Source: Jannaschia pohangensis | GTDB taxonomy: Bacteria > Pseudomonadota > Alphaproteobacteria > Rhodobacterales > Rhodobacteraceae | NCBI RefSeq assembly: GCF_900113875.1 | Contig: NZ_FORA01000002.1 | Coordinates: 186,001 to 250,000 of the forward strand | Reading direction: 5' to 3' | DNA length: 64,000 nt | In this document: in pieces, positions 19,161-27,990 of the stretch | Layout: each line of letters begins with the position of its first letter | Position numbering within the stretch: position 1 is the stretch's first letter | Notes under the pieces: model-generated | What the model saw: only the letters and a program-made list of their open reading frames with translations | What the model was told of the DNA's origin: nothing | Database searches by the model: none | Program-made: the position numbers and the translations under genes

Positions 19161-19176
19161 TTAACCAAAAGTTAAC
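19161..19176. promoter_or_regulatory. ctrA box: CtrA-type binding site TTAA-N7-TTAAC
   Basis: TTAACCAAAAGTTAAC is an exact match to the alphaproteobacterial CtrA full site (TTAA, 7 nt, TTAAC). It sits in the divergent space between the receiver-like gene (start 19098) and the DUF1636 gene (start 19279). CtrA in this group controls motility, cell-cycle and signalling genes, so the receiver-like gene is the likelier target. Confidence 0.6.
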
Positions 19177-19278
19177 GGCACCTGCGCCACGGCAATGATC
19201 GGCGGATTTCGACCGATTGCGTCCAAAATCCGCGCAGTCTATCCCGTTTCTTCATCTTTGCCCGCGACCGGAGCCCCC

Positions 19279-19647
19279 ATGACGACGACGATCACCATCT
19301 GCGATACCTGCAAACGCGACGATTGGGACTCCAATGCCTCGCATATGACGGACGGTGAGGCGTTGGCCCTTCTGATCGAGAACGCTGCGGCAGGCATCGA
19401 CGCTGTGACGACGCGCAGGCATTCGTGCCTCATGGGCTGTTCCGGGGGGTGCAACATCACGCTGCAGGCGAAGGGCAAGATGGCCTATACGCTTGGCCGG
19501 TTCGAACCCACGGCAGAAGCCGCCCAGGGCATCGTCGAATACGCCGCCAAACATGCGGGCGCCCAGAACGGCGTCGTGCCGTTCCGGGATTGGCCCGTCG
19601 CCATCAAGGGCCATTTCGTCACCCGTCACCCGCCCCTGCCCGAATGA
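19279..19647 (+). CDS. DUF1636 family metal-binding protein
   Basis: 122 aa. The family has a thioredoxin/ferredoxin-like fold with conserved cysteines: ICDTCKRDDW at the N-terminus and HSCLMGCSGGCNIT (about residues 52-64). These could bind an Fe-S cluster or metal. Members cluster with cobalamin genes in alphaproteobacteria, which fits here, since cobC overlaps the stop (ATGA). GGAG lies 5 nt before the ATG. The role may be metal handling for B12 synthesis, inferred from context. Confidence 0.82.
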   Translation: MTTTITICDTCKRDDWDSNASHMTDGEALALLIENAAAGIDAVTTRRHSCLMGCSGGCNITLQAKGKMAYTLGRFEPTAEAAQGIVEYAAKHAGAQNGVVPFRDWPVAIKGHFVTRHPPLPE

Positions 19648-20579
19648 CCAAGGCGCGGGATCATGGCGGCAACCTGGATCTTGCCCGCGCACGATACGGC
19701 GGCGCGCCGGACGATTGGATCGACCTGTCGACCGGCATCAATCCGGTGCCCTATCCCCTGCCCGACCTGCCGGATCGCGTCTGGACCGCCCTGCCCGACA
19801 CCCGCGCCCGTGCGGACCTGATCGCCGTGGCCCGGCGATTCTGGCGCATCCCGTCCGAGGCCGGCGTGCTGCCGGCACCCGGGGCTTCGGCACTGATCGC
19901 AAGGCTGCCGACCCTCGCCGCAGGCGACCGGGTGCATATTCCGGGGCCTACCTACAACGAACACGCCGCTGCGTTTCGCGCGCATGGGTTCACCGTGACC
20001 GACGATACGACCGCGCCGTCCCGTGTCTTCGTCAACCCGAACAACCCCGACGGACGCGAATGGTGCGATGCCGTCCTGCGGCCCTTTGCGGTCATCGACG
20101 AAAGCTTCTGTGACGTCACCTTTGACCGAAGCCAGGTCGCCTTGACCACCGAACGGGGCATCATCGTCCTCAAGAGTTTCGGCAAGTTCTGGGGTCTGGC
20201 CGGCCTGCGCCTCGGGTTCGCCATCGCCCATCCCGACACCCTTGCCCCCCTGGCCGAAGCGCTTGGCCCCTGGGCCGTGTCCGGCCCGGCGCTGACCATC
20301 GGGACGGCCGCCTTGGGCGACGAGGATTGGGCAGAGGAGACACGGACGCGCCTGTCGCGTGATGCGATGCGCCTCGATGACCTGATGGCACGCCATGGCA
20401 CCGCCGTGGGCGGCACCGACCTGTTCCGCCTCTATGATGTCGGCGACGCGGTGTCCTTCCGCGACCGGCTGGCCCGGCATCGGATCTGGTCGCGCATCTT
20501 CCCCTATTCGAAGGGATGGCTCAGATTGGGCCTGCCCCACCCCGACCATTGGCCCCGCCTGGAGGAAGCCCTGGGATGA
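19644..20579 (+). CDS. cobC: threonine-phosphate decarboxylase-like aminotransferase, cobalamin pathway
   Basis: 311 aa PLP enzyme of aminotransferase fold class I. The PLP lysine is Lys181 in SFGKFWGLAGLRLG, the NPNNPDGR loop is at 131-138, and the N-terminus GGNLDLARARYGGAPDDWIDLSTGINP is typical of CobC/CobD(Salmonella). It supplies aminopropanol phosphate for the nucleotide-loop side of cobalamin. It overlaps the DUF1636 gene by ATGA at its start and cobD by ATGA at its end, a tightly coupled operon. The length is slightly short for the family. Confidence 0.92.
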   Translation: MTKARDHGGNLDLARARYGGAPDDWIDLSTGINPVPYPLPDLPDRVWTALPDTRARADLIAVARRFWRIPSEAGVLPAPGASALIARLPTLAAGDRVHIPGPTYNEHAAAFRAHGFTVTDDTTAPSRVFVNPNNPDGREWCDAVLRPFAVIDESFCDVTFDRSQVALTTERGIIVLKSFGKFWGLAGLRLGFAIAHPDTLAPLAEALGPWAVSGPALTIGTAALGDEDWAEETRTRLSRDAMRLDDLMARHGTAVGGTDLFRLYDVGDAVSFRDRLARHRIWSRIFPYSKGWLRLGLPHPDHWPRLEEALG

Positions 20580-21517
20580 CGCTGACGCTGGCCCTGATCC
20601 TCGACGCTCTTCTGGGCGAGCCGGAGCGTCTGTGGTCCCGCTATCCGCATCCCGCCGTCTTGATGGGCCGCGCCGTCGCCTGGTTCGAGGCTCGGTTGAA
20701 CAAGGGCGCGGGTCGGCGTGAAAAGGGCGTCCTGACCGTCGCCGCCCTGGTCGTTGCGACTGGCCTGATTGGGTGGGTGATTGCCCTGGTGCCCGACTTC
20801 GGCCTGCTCGAAATCATCGTTGCCGCGATCCTGCTGGCCCAGAAAAGCCTCGTCCAACATGTCCATGCCGTGGGCGAGGCCTTGCGCCAATCGGTGCGCG
20901 AGGGTCGGCAGGCCGTCAGCATGATCGTCGGTCGCGATACCAGCGACATGGACCGGTCCGCGATCACCCGCGCCACCATCGAAAGCGCCGCCGAAAACCT
21001 GTCAGACGGCGTCGTGGCGCCTGCCTTCTGGTTCCTGATCGCCGGTCTGCCCGGCCTGATGGTCTACAAGATCGTCAACACCGCCGACAGCATGATCGGA
21101 TATCGGACCCCCCGGTACGAGGCGTTCGGATGGGCGGCGGCGCGTCTGGACGACGTGCTGAACTGGGTGCCCGCCCGCGCCACCGCCCTGCTCATTCTGG
21201 CTAGCCATTTCGCAATGGAATACTGGCACCGCGTTCCGAACGACGCCCGGCAGCACCGCTCACCCAATGCCGGATGGCCCGAGGCCGCGATGGCCCCCCT
21301 GATCGGCGTCGCGCTGTCCGGGCCGCGCAGCTATGACGGCGTGGTAGAGGACTTTGCCTGGGTCAATCCGACCGGCCGACGCGACATCGGCCCGGGCGAG
21401 ATCGACCGGACGGTCAGCGCGCTCTGGCGGACGTGGGCCGGGTTGCTGGCGGTCGTCTTCCTGTGGGAAGGGCTGCTTCTGTCCCTGTCGCTCCTCGTGG
21501 CGGCCTACTCGCCCTGA
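20576..21517 (+). CDS. cobD: adenosylcobinamide-phosphate synthase
   Basis: 313 aa (CbiB in Salmonella naming). It joins adenosylcobyric acid to aminopropanol (phosphate) at the inner membrane. The N-terminus LALILDALLGEPERLWSRYPHPAVLMGR and the central SAAENLSDGVVAPAFWFLIAGLPGLMVYKIVNTADSMIGYR region (read from positions around 20985-21105) are characteristic. About four to five membrane helices. Translationally coupled to cobC. Confidence 0.95.
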   Translation: MTLTLALILDALLGEPERLWSRYPHPAVLMGRAVAWFEARLNKGAGRREKGVLTVAALVVATGLIGWVIALVPDFGLLEIIVAAILLAQKSLVQHVHAVGEALRQSVREGRQAVSMIVGRDTSDMDRSAITRATIESAAENLSDGVVAPAFWFLIAGLPGLMVYKIVNTADSMIGYRTPRYEAFGWAAARLDDVLNWVPARATALLILASHFAMEYWHRVPNDARQHRSPNAGWPEAAMAPLIGVALSGPRSYDGVVEDFAWVNPTGRRDIGPGEIDRTVSALWRTWAGLLAVVFLWEGLLLSLSLLVAAYSP

Positions 21518-21526
21518 AAGGTCCCG

Positions 21527-22687
21527 ATGCGCGCATTCGCTCTCTTCCTCCTGACCCTCCTTCCGGCAACCGCGCAGGCCCAATGCGGCGGCAGCTTTGC
21601 CAGCTTCGTCGACGGGATCCGCGCCGAGGCCGTCACGCGAGGCCATGCACCCGACGCCATCGACCGCTTCGTCGCCGGGGTGCAGCAGGACGAGCGCACC
21701 CTGCGCGCCGACCGCAGTCAGGGCGTCTTCCGGCTGGAGTTCGTGGATTTCGCACGTCGCATCATTTCCGGCGACCGCATCCGCAAGGGGGCCGAGAATG
21801 CGGCGCGCTACCAATCGGTCTTCGATCGGGTCGAGGCCAGCTATGGCGTGCCGCGCGGCGTCCTTCTGGCGTTCTGGGCGCTCGAGACGGACTACGGCGC
21901 GGTCCTGGGCGATTTCAACACGCGCAACTCCCTGATGACGCTGGCCCACGATTGCCGCCGACCCGAGTTGTTCCGCCCGCAGGTCTTTGCCGCCCTGACC
22001 CTGTTCGAGCGGGGCGGATTCGACGTGGACACGACGGGGGCCTGGGCCGGCGAAATCGGTCAGGTTCAGATGCTGCCCGGTGATATCCTGGAGCGCGGCG
22101 TCGACGGGGACGGTGATGGCCGGGTGACCCTGAAGACCTCGGTGCCGGACGCGTTGCACACCGGCGCACGATTCCTGCGCGACATCGGCTGGCGCAAGGG
22201 CGAGCCCTGGCTGGTGGAAGTGACGGTTCCGGCGACGCTCGACTGGGGTCTGTCGGGGCTCGACACCAAACGCGCGGTTGGCGACTGGCTGGCTGACGGC
22301 GTCACCCTGCGGGGCGGGACGGCGTCGGCGGCGTTGCCCGCATCGCTTCTGTTGCCGCAGGGCCGGGGCGGGCCTGCCTTCCTTGCCTTCCACAACTACG
22401 AGATCCTGTTCGAGTGGAACCAGAGTTTCGTCTACGTCACCACCGCCGCCTATTTCGCCACGCGCCTGTCAGGGGCCCCCATCTTCGATGCGGGCAATCC
22501 CGAGGCGGGGCTGGACGGCGACATGATGAAGCGGTTGCAGACCAAGCTGACCGCGCGGGGCCACGATGTGGGCGACATCGATGGCATCCTGGGCCGTCGC
22601 ACCCGTCAGGCGGTTCAGGCCGAACAGGGCAGATTGGGACTGCCCGCCGATGCCTGGCCGACCCGCGCGCTTCTGGAGGCGCTCTAG
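21527..22687 (+). CDS. lytic murein transglycosylase, MltB family with peptidoglycan-binding domain
   Basis: 386 aa with signal peptide (to ATAQA, about residue 18). The SLT_2 domain covers about 20-310 with catalytic Glu120 in FWALETDYGAVLGDF and the GEIGQVQMLPGDIL segment. A C-terminal PG_binding_1 domain (about 325-385) ends in GRRTRQAVQAEQGRLGLPADAWPT. It cleaves peptidoglycan to anhydro-muropeptides in the periplasm. It follows cobD by 9 nt but is functionally unrelated to cobalamin. The stop overlaps the convergent transglutaminase-like gene by 4 nt. Confidence 0.93.
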   Translation: MRAFALFLLTLLPATAQAQCGGSFASFVDGIRAEAVTRGHAPDAIDRFVAGVQQDERTLRADRSQGVFRLEFVDFARRIISGDRIRKGAENAARYQSVFDRVEASYGVPRGVLLAFWALETDYGAVLGDFNTRNSLMTLAHDCRRPELFRPQVFAALTLFERGGFDVDTTGAWAGEIGQVQMLPGDILERGVDGDGDGRVTLKTSVPDALHTGARFLRDIGWRKGEPWLVEVTVPATLDWGLSGLDTKRAVGDWLADGVTLRGGTASAALPASLLLPQGRGGPAFLAFHNYEILFEWNQSFVYVTTAAYFATRLSGAPIFDAGNPEAGLDGDMMKRLQTKLTARGHDVGDIDGILGRRTRQAVQAEQGRLGLPADAWPTRALLEAL

Positions 22688-23457
22688 CGGGTCACGTTCA
22701 CCGATTGAAACAGCATCGTGGTGGCCCCCATCGTCGTGAGGAAGGACACTTCGGCTGCGTCTCGACCAACCCCGATAATCGCCATCTGATCGGGCGAGGC
22801 CATGCCCGTCGCATCGACCAGATGCCAGCCATCCTCCAGGCGCACCTGCGCCACCGCGTGGAAATCCGGGGGGTCGACGTCGGGAGCATAGCAGCTGGCC
22901 ATACGCGCCGGGATGCCCGCCGCCCGCGCCAGCGCGATCAACACATGGGCATAGTCGCGGCAAACCCCCTGACGTTCGTCGTAGCTGTCGCGGGCCGTCG
23001 TGGCGGCGGTGCTGGCTCCGGCGACATAGGTGAAGGTCTCGGCGATCCAGTCGCGGGCGGCTGCGATCAATGCGCCACCCGACAGACCGGGGAATTCATC
23101 GGTCACGACGGCGTCGAATACCTCCGACTGGACATAGCGCGACGGCAAAAGGAACGAAGTGTCGACGGCATCAAGGTCGCGCGGCGGCACAGCGGACAAG
23201 GTCTCCAAGGCGACAGCCGGGCGCGTCACCTCGACCACGGCGCGGTAGGTCAAATCGACTTGCCCCTGCGCCGCCAGCCAGGCGCGCGTTCCGACACCCG
23301 CCTCGGCGGCGATCCGGCGAAATTCCTTCAGGGGGGTCGTGGACAGGCCATCCGACAGCACGGTCTGCCCATCGGTTCGCGCCACTTCGATCTGCAACAG
23401 CAGATCCGTCATGTCCTGAAAATCGTAGGAAAGGGCCGCTTCGATCTCTAACCGCAT
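22684..23457 (-). CDS. transglutaminase-like superfamily protein
   Basis: 257 aa, cytoplasmic by sequence. An N-terminal beta-rich segment starting MRLEIEAALSYDFQ is followed by the transglutaminase-like domain. The catalytic triad candidates are Cys166 (GVCRDYAHV), His200 (PDFHAVAQV) and Asp215 (HLVDATG). Such proteins occur widely in alphaproteobacteria, often as putative peptidases or amidases, but the substrate is unknown. No partner genes of the alpha-E/circularly permuted ATP-grasp group are adjacent. Confidence 0.85.
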   Translation of the reverse strand: MRLEIEAALSYDFQDMTDLLLQIEVARTDGQTVLSDGLSTTPLKEFRRIAAEAGVGTRAWLAAQGQVDLTYRAVVEVTRPAVALETLSAVPPRDLDAVDTSFLLPSRYVQSEVFDAVVTDEFPGLSGGALIAAARDWIAETFTYVAGASTAATTARDSYDERQGVCRDYAHVLIALARAAGIPARMASCYAPDVDPPDFHAVAQVRLEDGWHLVDATGMASPDQMAIIGVGRDAAEVSFLTTMGATTMLFQSVNVTR

Positions 23458-23483
23458 GCGGCCCCGCTTTTGTTGCGACCGGC

Positions 23484-23951
23484 TTACCAGTCTATGAAAT
23501 CCTCGAAATCCTCGACCAGGATGCGCCAGAAATCGAGGTCGAACTCCAGGCTCTCCACCGAAACACCCGGCGGCGCCATCACGATATCCATCCGGATGAA
23601 GGGGTCACCCGTATCATCCACGAAGGCACGCGCAAACCGGTTTTCGCGGTTCCAGTCGTTGATCCGCTTGGCGTTCATCGGGACTTCGAGATCGTATCCC
23701 GATGAAAACTGGATCGAGGTGCATTCGGTTCCATTGTTGCAGCCATAGAAGTAGACCGAGAAATTCGACTCCGAGACCTTGGAGCTGATCTTCGGGTCCC
23801 CAAGGTCGTCGACCCCCATCGTGGCCAGATAGCCGACCTGCTGCATCGCGCGCATCACGCCTTCGGGGTCGCTGGCGGAGATCATGTTCTGCGCGAAGAC
23901 CGGGGTGGCGATCGGTGCAACTGTGGCGAGCACGGTCAAAAGTTTCTTCAT
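23484..23951 (-). CDS. secreted YbjN domain-containing protein
   Basis: 155 aa with signal peptide MKKLLTVLATVAPIATPVFA. The mature part has the YbjN pattern: an N-terminal helix (DPEGVMRAMQQVGYLATMG), beta strands with SNFSVYFYGCNNGTECTSIQF, and the RINDWNRENRFARAFVDDTGDPFIRMD segment. YbjN proteins resemble type III chaperone folds and are linked to stress and envelope phenotypes. AGGAGGT lies 9 nt before the ATG, a strong site. An in-frame extension to 24008 is not needed. Confidence 0.8.
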   Translation of the reverse strand: MKKLLTVLATVAPIATPVFAQNMISASDPEGVMRAMQQVGYLATMGVDDLGDPKISSKVSESNFSVYFYGCNNGTECTSIQFSSGYDLEVPMNAKRINDWNRENRFARAFVDDTGDPFIRMDIVMAPPGVSVESLEFDLDFWRILVEDFEDFIDW

Positions 23952-24036
23952 GGACTCAATACCTCCTGTCGTCCTGCCAAGCTGACCCGACGATAACATT
24001 GAGGTCAAGGAGGATGGCCCGGGAACAGGCCAGGCG

Positions 24037-27000
24037 TCAGGCTACCAGTGCTTCGGCCTTTTTCAGGTCGACGGACACCAGTTGGCTGACCCCTTGCTCC
24101 ACCATCGTCACCCCGAACAGGCGGTCCATCCGGGCCATGGTGACGGCGTGGTGCGTGATGATGAGGAAGCGCGTCTCGGTGCGGCGCGTCATCTCGTCGA
24201 GCATGTCGCAGAAGCGCGTCACGTTGGCATCGTCCAGCGGCGCATCGACCTCGTCCAGAACGCAGATCGGCGCGGGGTTCGCCAGGAAGACGGCAAAGAT
24301 CAGGGCCAGCGCCGTGAGCGTCTGTTCCCCGCCCGACAGCAGCGACAGCGTGGCAAGTTTCTTGCCCGGCGGCTGGCACATGATCTCCAGACCGGCCTCC
24401 AGCGGATCATCGCTCTCGACCAGTTCCAGCCGAGCCTCGCCACCCTGGAACAGGTGTTTGAACAGGGTGCCGAAGTTGGTGTTCACCGTGTCGAAGGCGT
24501 CGAGCAGGCGCTGACGCCCCTCCTTGTTCAGGGTCGCGATTCCGGCGCGCAATTCGGCGATGGCCTGCTCCAGATCGGTCTTTTCGGCGGCCAGAAGGTC
24601 GTGTTCCTCCTGCACCTCCCTGGCGTCCTCCTCGGCCCGCAGGTTCACGGCGCCCAAGGCATCGCGCTGGCGTTTCAAGGCATTCACCTTGGTCTCGATC
24701 GTCTCGACCGGCGGCAGGGTCTCGGGGTCCGTGTCGAGCGCGTCCAGCAGGTCCGCGGGCGTGCAGTCGAGCGCTTCGGCGATCCGCTCCTCGGCGTAAG
24801 CAACGGTTTCACGGGCCGCATCCAGCCGCGCCTCGGCCCGAGCGCGGGCCTCGCGCGCCTCGCCGGCCGCGCGTTCGGCATCGCGGGCAGCTTGCAGGGC
24901 GTCGCGCAGCGCCGTCTCGGCGGTCGCCAGCGCATCGGCAGCAGCGGCCCGGCGCGTCTCGGCCCTGCCGATGTCGGCGTTGAGGTCCGCGCGCTGACGG
25001 GCCAGGTCGTCGGGCACGGTCCGCGCGGCCTTCAGCTCTGCCTCGCTGGCGGTGCGCCGTTCCGTCAGTTCGGCCAGCCGCTTGTCCGCCTGCCCCAGAC
25101 GAAGGCGCCAGCCCGACAGCTCCTTGGTCACCTCCTGCGTCCGGCGCACCCGGGCCTGCGCCTCGCGTTTGAGTTCGTCCGCCTGCGCCCGCCTGGCCAT
25201 CATCGCCATCCGGCTGGCCTCCACGGTCGTGCGGATCGTCTCCAGTGCCCCCCGCGCCCCGTCGAGCGGAGCCAGATCGCGGCGCGCCGCCTCGGCCTCG
25301 CGCTGCGCTTCGCGGGCTTCCAGCATCTCGGCCTCGAACCGGGCGACGGCCATCTGGGCGGTTTCCAACCGGGAGGCGGCCATCCCGCGCGCACCCTCGG
25401 CCTGCGCCAGTTTGCGGCCCGCATCGGTCAGGGCCCGGTCGGCGTCGCGGCGCGCCTCACGGGCCTTGGCCTCGGCCTCGCGCCTGCGGGTCAGGGTCGC
25501 GACAAGCGCCTCATGGGCCGCGCGGGTACCCTCGGCGCGCTGCTGTGCCTCCTCCAGGTCCTGACGCAGGCTGGCCAGCCGGTTCACCTGCTGCAATCGC
25601 AGGGCCGCCGCCGAGGGCGCGGCTTCGGCCGAAGCACGGTAGCCGTCCCACCTCCACAGATCGCCTGCCTGCGACACGAGGACCTGCCCGGGCAAGAGGC
25701 GCGGCTGCATCTGCGCCGCCTCTTCAGGGGTGACGAGGCCGATCTGGTGCAACCGCCGTCCCATCACTTCGGGCGCATCCACATGGGGGGCGAGCGGGTC
25801 GATCCCGTCGGGCAGGGCCTGGGGGCGGTCATAGGGCGGCAGGGTCGTCCAGCCGGTCTCGTCCGCGTCGCCGACCGGCACCTCGGAGGCGCGCAGGTCG
25901 TCGCCGTAAGCCGCACCAAGCGCCGCTTCGAACCCCGGTGCGACCTTCAGACGGTCGAGCAGCGGCTCCCCCTCGCCCGTGTCGCGGTTCAGGAGGTTGG
26001 CAAGCGCGCTGGCCTCGGCCCCGAGGGTTCCGGCCACACCTTCGGCCTCGGCCCGTTCGGTGCGTGCCAACCCCTCGGCCTCCTGCGCGGCCTCGCGCGC
26101 CGCCTCGGCCTCGGTGAGGGCGACTTCGGCGGCGGCGGCGGCATCCTGCGCGCGCGCCTGATCGGCGGCGGCCCGGGTGGCATCGGCGGCGGCCTGGCCT
26201 TCGGTGCGGCGGGCGGCATCGGCCTGGGCCCGGGCCTCCTCGCCCTGGGCCTCGACCCGCGACAGGCGCTTGGCGGCATCCTCGGCCATGCGCGTGACCG
26301 ACTGGTGACGCGCGGACAGACGGGCCAGATCCTCGGTCAGGGTCGACAGCTCTTCCTCGCGCGTGGCCAGCAGGCTGGCGGCCTCCTGCGCGTCCTTCTG
26401 GGCGGCGGCCAGAGCGTCGTCCTGACCCTCGGTCGCCTTGGCCAGCTGCGTCTGCTCCCAGACGAGCCGGTCGATGGTTTCCCCGGCATCGGTGTTCAGG
26501 GTGGTTTCGCGGTCCGCATCGGAGATCAGCTGTGCAATGCGCGATTCCAGCGTCTCGATGGTGGTGCGGGCCTGCGCCTCCCGCTCGGTCAGGGTGTCGC
26601 GTTGGACGGACAGGCGTTGCAGGACGGCACCGGCCACCGCCTCTTCCTCGCGCAGGGGGGGCATGGCCTCCTCGGCCCTCTTGCGGGCCTCGTCCGCCTG
26701 CACGGCCAGCCGTTCGGCCCCCGCCGCGTCGGTCAGACGGGTCCGCAGGGTGGCGTCGGCGGCGGCGCGCGCCTCCTCAGCCTCGCGCCAGCGCCGATAG
26801 AGCAGCAGCCCCTCGGCGGCGCGCAACTGCTCGCCGATCTCGCGGTAGCGCTGTGCCTGACGTGCCTGCCGGGCGAGCGAGGCGAGCTGCGTCGCAAGCT
26901 GCTCGATCACGTCATCGACCCGCGCCAGGTTCACCTCGGCCCCGTTCAGCTTCAGTTCCGCCTCGTGGCGCCGCTGATAGAGGCCGGAAATCCCCGCCGC

Positions 27001-27498
27001 TTCCTCGAGGATGCGGCGGCGGTTCTGGGGCTTGGCGTTGATCAGCTCGGAAATCTGGCCCTGCCGCACCAACGCCGGGCTGTGCGCCCCGGTCGAGGCG
27101 TCGGCGAACAGCATCTGCACATCGCGCGCCCGCACCTCCTTGCCGTTCAGCCGGTAGGCGGAGCCCGCGTCCCGCGTGATCCGCCGCACCACATCCAGCC
27201 CGTCGCTGTCGTTAAAGGCCGCGGGCGCTGTCCGGTCGGCATTGTCGAGCGCCAGCGTGACCTCGGCGAAGTTGCGGGCCGGACGGCTGGCGGCACCCGC
27301 AAAGATCACATCTTCCATCCCGCCGCCGCGCATGGCCGTCGGTCGGTTCTCGCCCATGACCCACCGGAGCGCCTCCAGCAGATTGGACTTGCCGCAGCCA
27401 TTGGGTCCGACGACCCCGGTCAGGCCATCGGTGATGATCAGATCCGTCGGGTCGACGAAACTCTTGAACCCATTGAGTCGGAGGCGGGTGAAACGCAT
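24037..27498 (-). CDS. smc: chromosome segregation protein SMC
   Basis: 1153 aa. The N-terminal ATPase half has Walker A GPNGCGKS (residues 31-38). Long Ala/Glu/Arg coiled coils flank a hinge at about 500-660. The C-terminal half holds the signature LSGGEQ and Walker B ICVLDEVDAPLDD. With ScpA/B it forms the condensin that organises and segregates the chromosome. The start MRFTRLRLNGFKSF is typical. Two Met codons lie further upstream (27510). The coiled-coil codon bias produces a long open frame on the opposite strand that is not a gene. Confidence 0.97.
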   Translation of the reverse strand: MRFTRLRLNGFKSFVDPTDLIITDGLTGVVGPNGCGKSNLLEALRWVMGENRPTAMRGGGMEDVIFAGAASRPARNFAEVTLALDNADRTAPAAFNDSDGLDVVRRITRDAGSAYRLNGKEVRARDVQMLFADASTGAHSPALVRQGQISELINAKPQNRRRILEEAAGISGLYQRRHEAELKLNGAEVNLARVDDVIEQLATQLASLARQARQAQRYREIGEQLRAAEGLLLYRRWREAEEARAAADATLRTRLTDAAGAERLAVQADEARKRAEEAMPPLREEEAVAGAVLQRLSVQRDTLTEREAQARTTIETLESRIAQLISDADRETTLNTDAGETIDRLVWEQTQLAKATEGQDDALAAAQKDAQEAASLLATREEELSTLTEDLARLSARHQSVTRMAEDAAKRLSRVEAQGEEARAQADAARRTEGQAAADATRAAADQARAQDAAAAAEVALTEAEAAREAAQEAEGLARTERAEAEGVAGTLGAEASALANLLNRDTGEGEPLLDRLKVAPGFEAALGAAYGDDLRASEVPVGDADETGWTTLPPYDRPQALPDGIDPLAPHVDAPEVMGRRLHQIGLVTPEEAAQMQPRLLPGQVLVSQAGDLWRWDGYRASAEAAPSAAALRLQQVNRLASLRQDLEEAQQRAEGTRAAHEALVATLTRRREAEAKAREARRDADRALTDAGRKLAQAEGARGMAASRLETAQMAVARFEAEMLEAREAQREAEAARRDLAPLDGARGALETIRTTVEASRMAMMARRAQADELKREAQARVRRTQEVTKELSGWRLRLGQADKRLAELTERRTASEAELKAARTVPDDLARQRADLNADIGRAETRRAAAADALATAETALRDALQAARDAERAAGEAREARARAEARLDAARETVAYAEERIAEALDCTPADLLDALDTDPETLPPVETIETKVNALKRQRDALGAVNLRAEEDAREVQEEHDLLAAEKTDLEQAIAELRAGIATLNKEGRQRLLDAFDTVNTNFGTLFKHLFQGGEARLELVESDDPLEAGLEIMCQPPGKKLATLSLLSGGEQTLTALALIFAVFLANPAPICVLDEVDAPLDDANVTRFCDMLDEMTRRTETRFLIITHHAVTMARMDRLFGVTMVEQGVSQLVSVDLKKAEALVA

Positions 27499-27567
27499 GG
27501 CCCCGATCATCCCGTCCCCGGCGGTCGGGTCAAGCGCGGCCCGCTGGATTTATCCAAACCGGCGGGG

Positions 27568-27576
27568 TTATCCACA
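27568..27576 (+). promoter_or_regulatory. DnaA box (TTATCCACA)
   Basis: An exact match to the bacterial DnaA 9-mer lies 70 bp upstream of the smc start, inside the smc/hupE divergent space. A near copy, TTATCCAAA, lies about 18 bp to its left. Two boxes are too few for an origin. DnaA control of smc is possible but only inferred. Confidence 0.4.
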
Positions 27577-27671
27577 ACATATAGATCATCCCCGCCAGAA
27601 CATGGGTCGCGCCCGGCGTCAAACACGACGCAAACGCGCTTGACCGTTCCCGGCCCGGGGCGCATCAAGGC

Positions 27672-27866
27672 GGAGCAAGGTTTCCCGATGCGCCCAAGCG
27701 CCAAGGGAATGAAATGGGAATTTGGTGAGGGCGACCCAAGCAGGGGTCCGATGCCAGAGCCGCCCCCGCGACTGTAAGCGGTGAGCGCGGTGCCAAGGGC
27801 CACTGGGACGACCCCCGGGAAGGCGGCACCAAGCTTCGACCCGCAAGCCAGGAGACCAGCCCTGCA
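27672..27866 (+). ncRNA. cobalamin riboswitch
   Basis: The conserved blocks of the adenosylcobalamin aptamer appear in order. A GGGAA-type loop and GGTGAGGGCGA lie at about 27710-27735, and GCGACTGTAAGCGG at 27768-27781. GCCACTGGG follows at 27799-27807, GGGAAGGC at 27817-27824, and the B12 box AAGCCAGGAGACC at 27845-27857. It ends about 125 nt before the hupE start, in the same direction. High adenosylcobalamin should reduce hupE expression. The expression platform is not clear: a short ACGGA/TCCGT stem at about 27901-27918 is the only nearby hairpin. The outer edges are approximate. Confidence 0.93.
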
Positions 27867-27990
27867 CCGTGATCCCTCGATTGGGTCGCGCAATACGTTA
27901 ACGGACGGGGTGTTCCGTGAACGGGGTGCATGATGTGCAATGGCCCCGACACGACCCCCCTTCAGCAAAGACCCGAAGGGGACCGCAACG

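Noticed and set aside
19099-19278. Second cobalamin riboswitch ahead of DUF1636-cobC-cobD
   Set aside because: None of the aptamer blocks (GCCACTG, GGGAAGGC, AGCCAGGAGACC) is present. Only the CtrA box is seen.
24082-27777. 1231-codon open frame on the plus strand
   Set aside because: It is antisense to smc. Its Gly/Arg/Leu/Gln-rich composition with no domain is the usual mirror of GC-rich coiled-coil codons.
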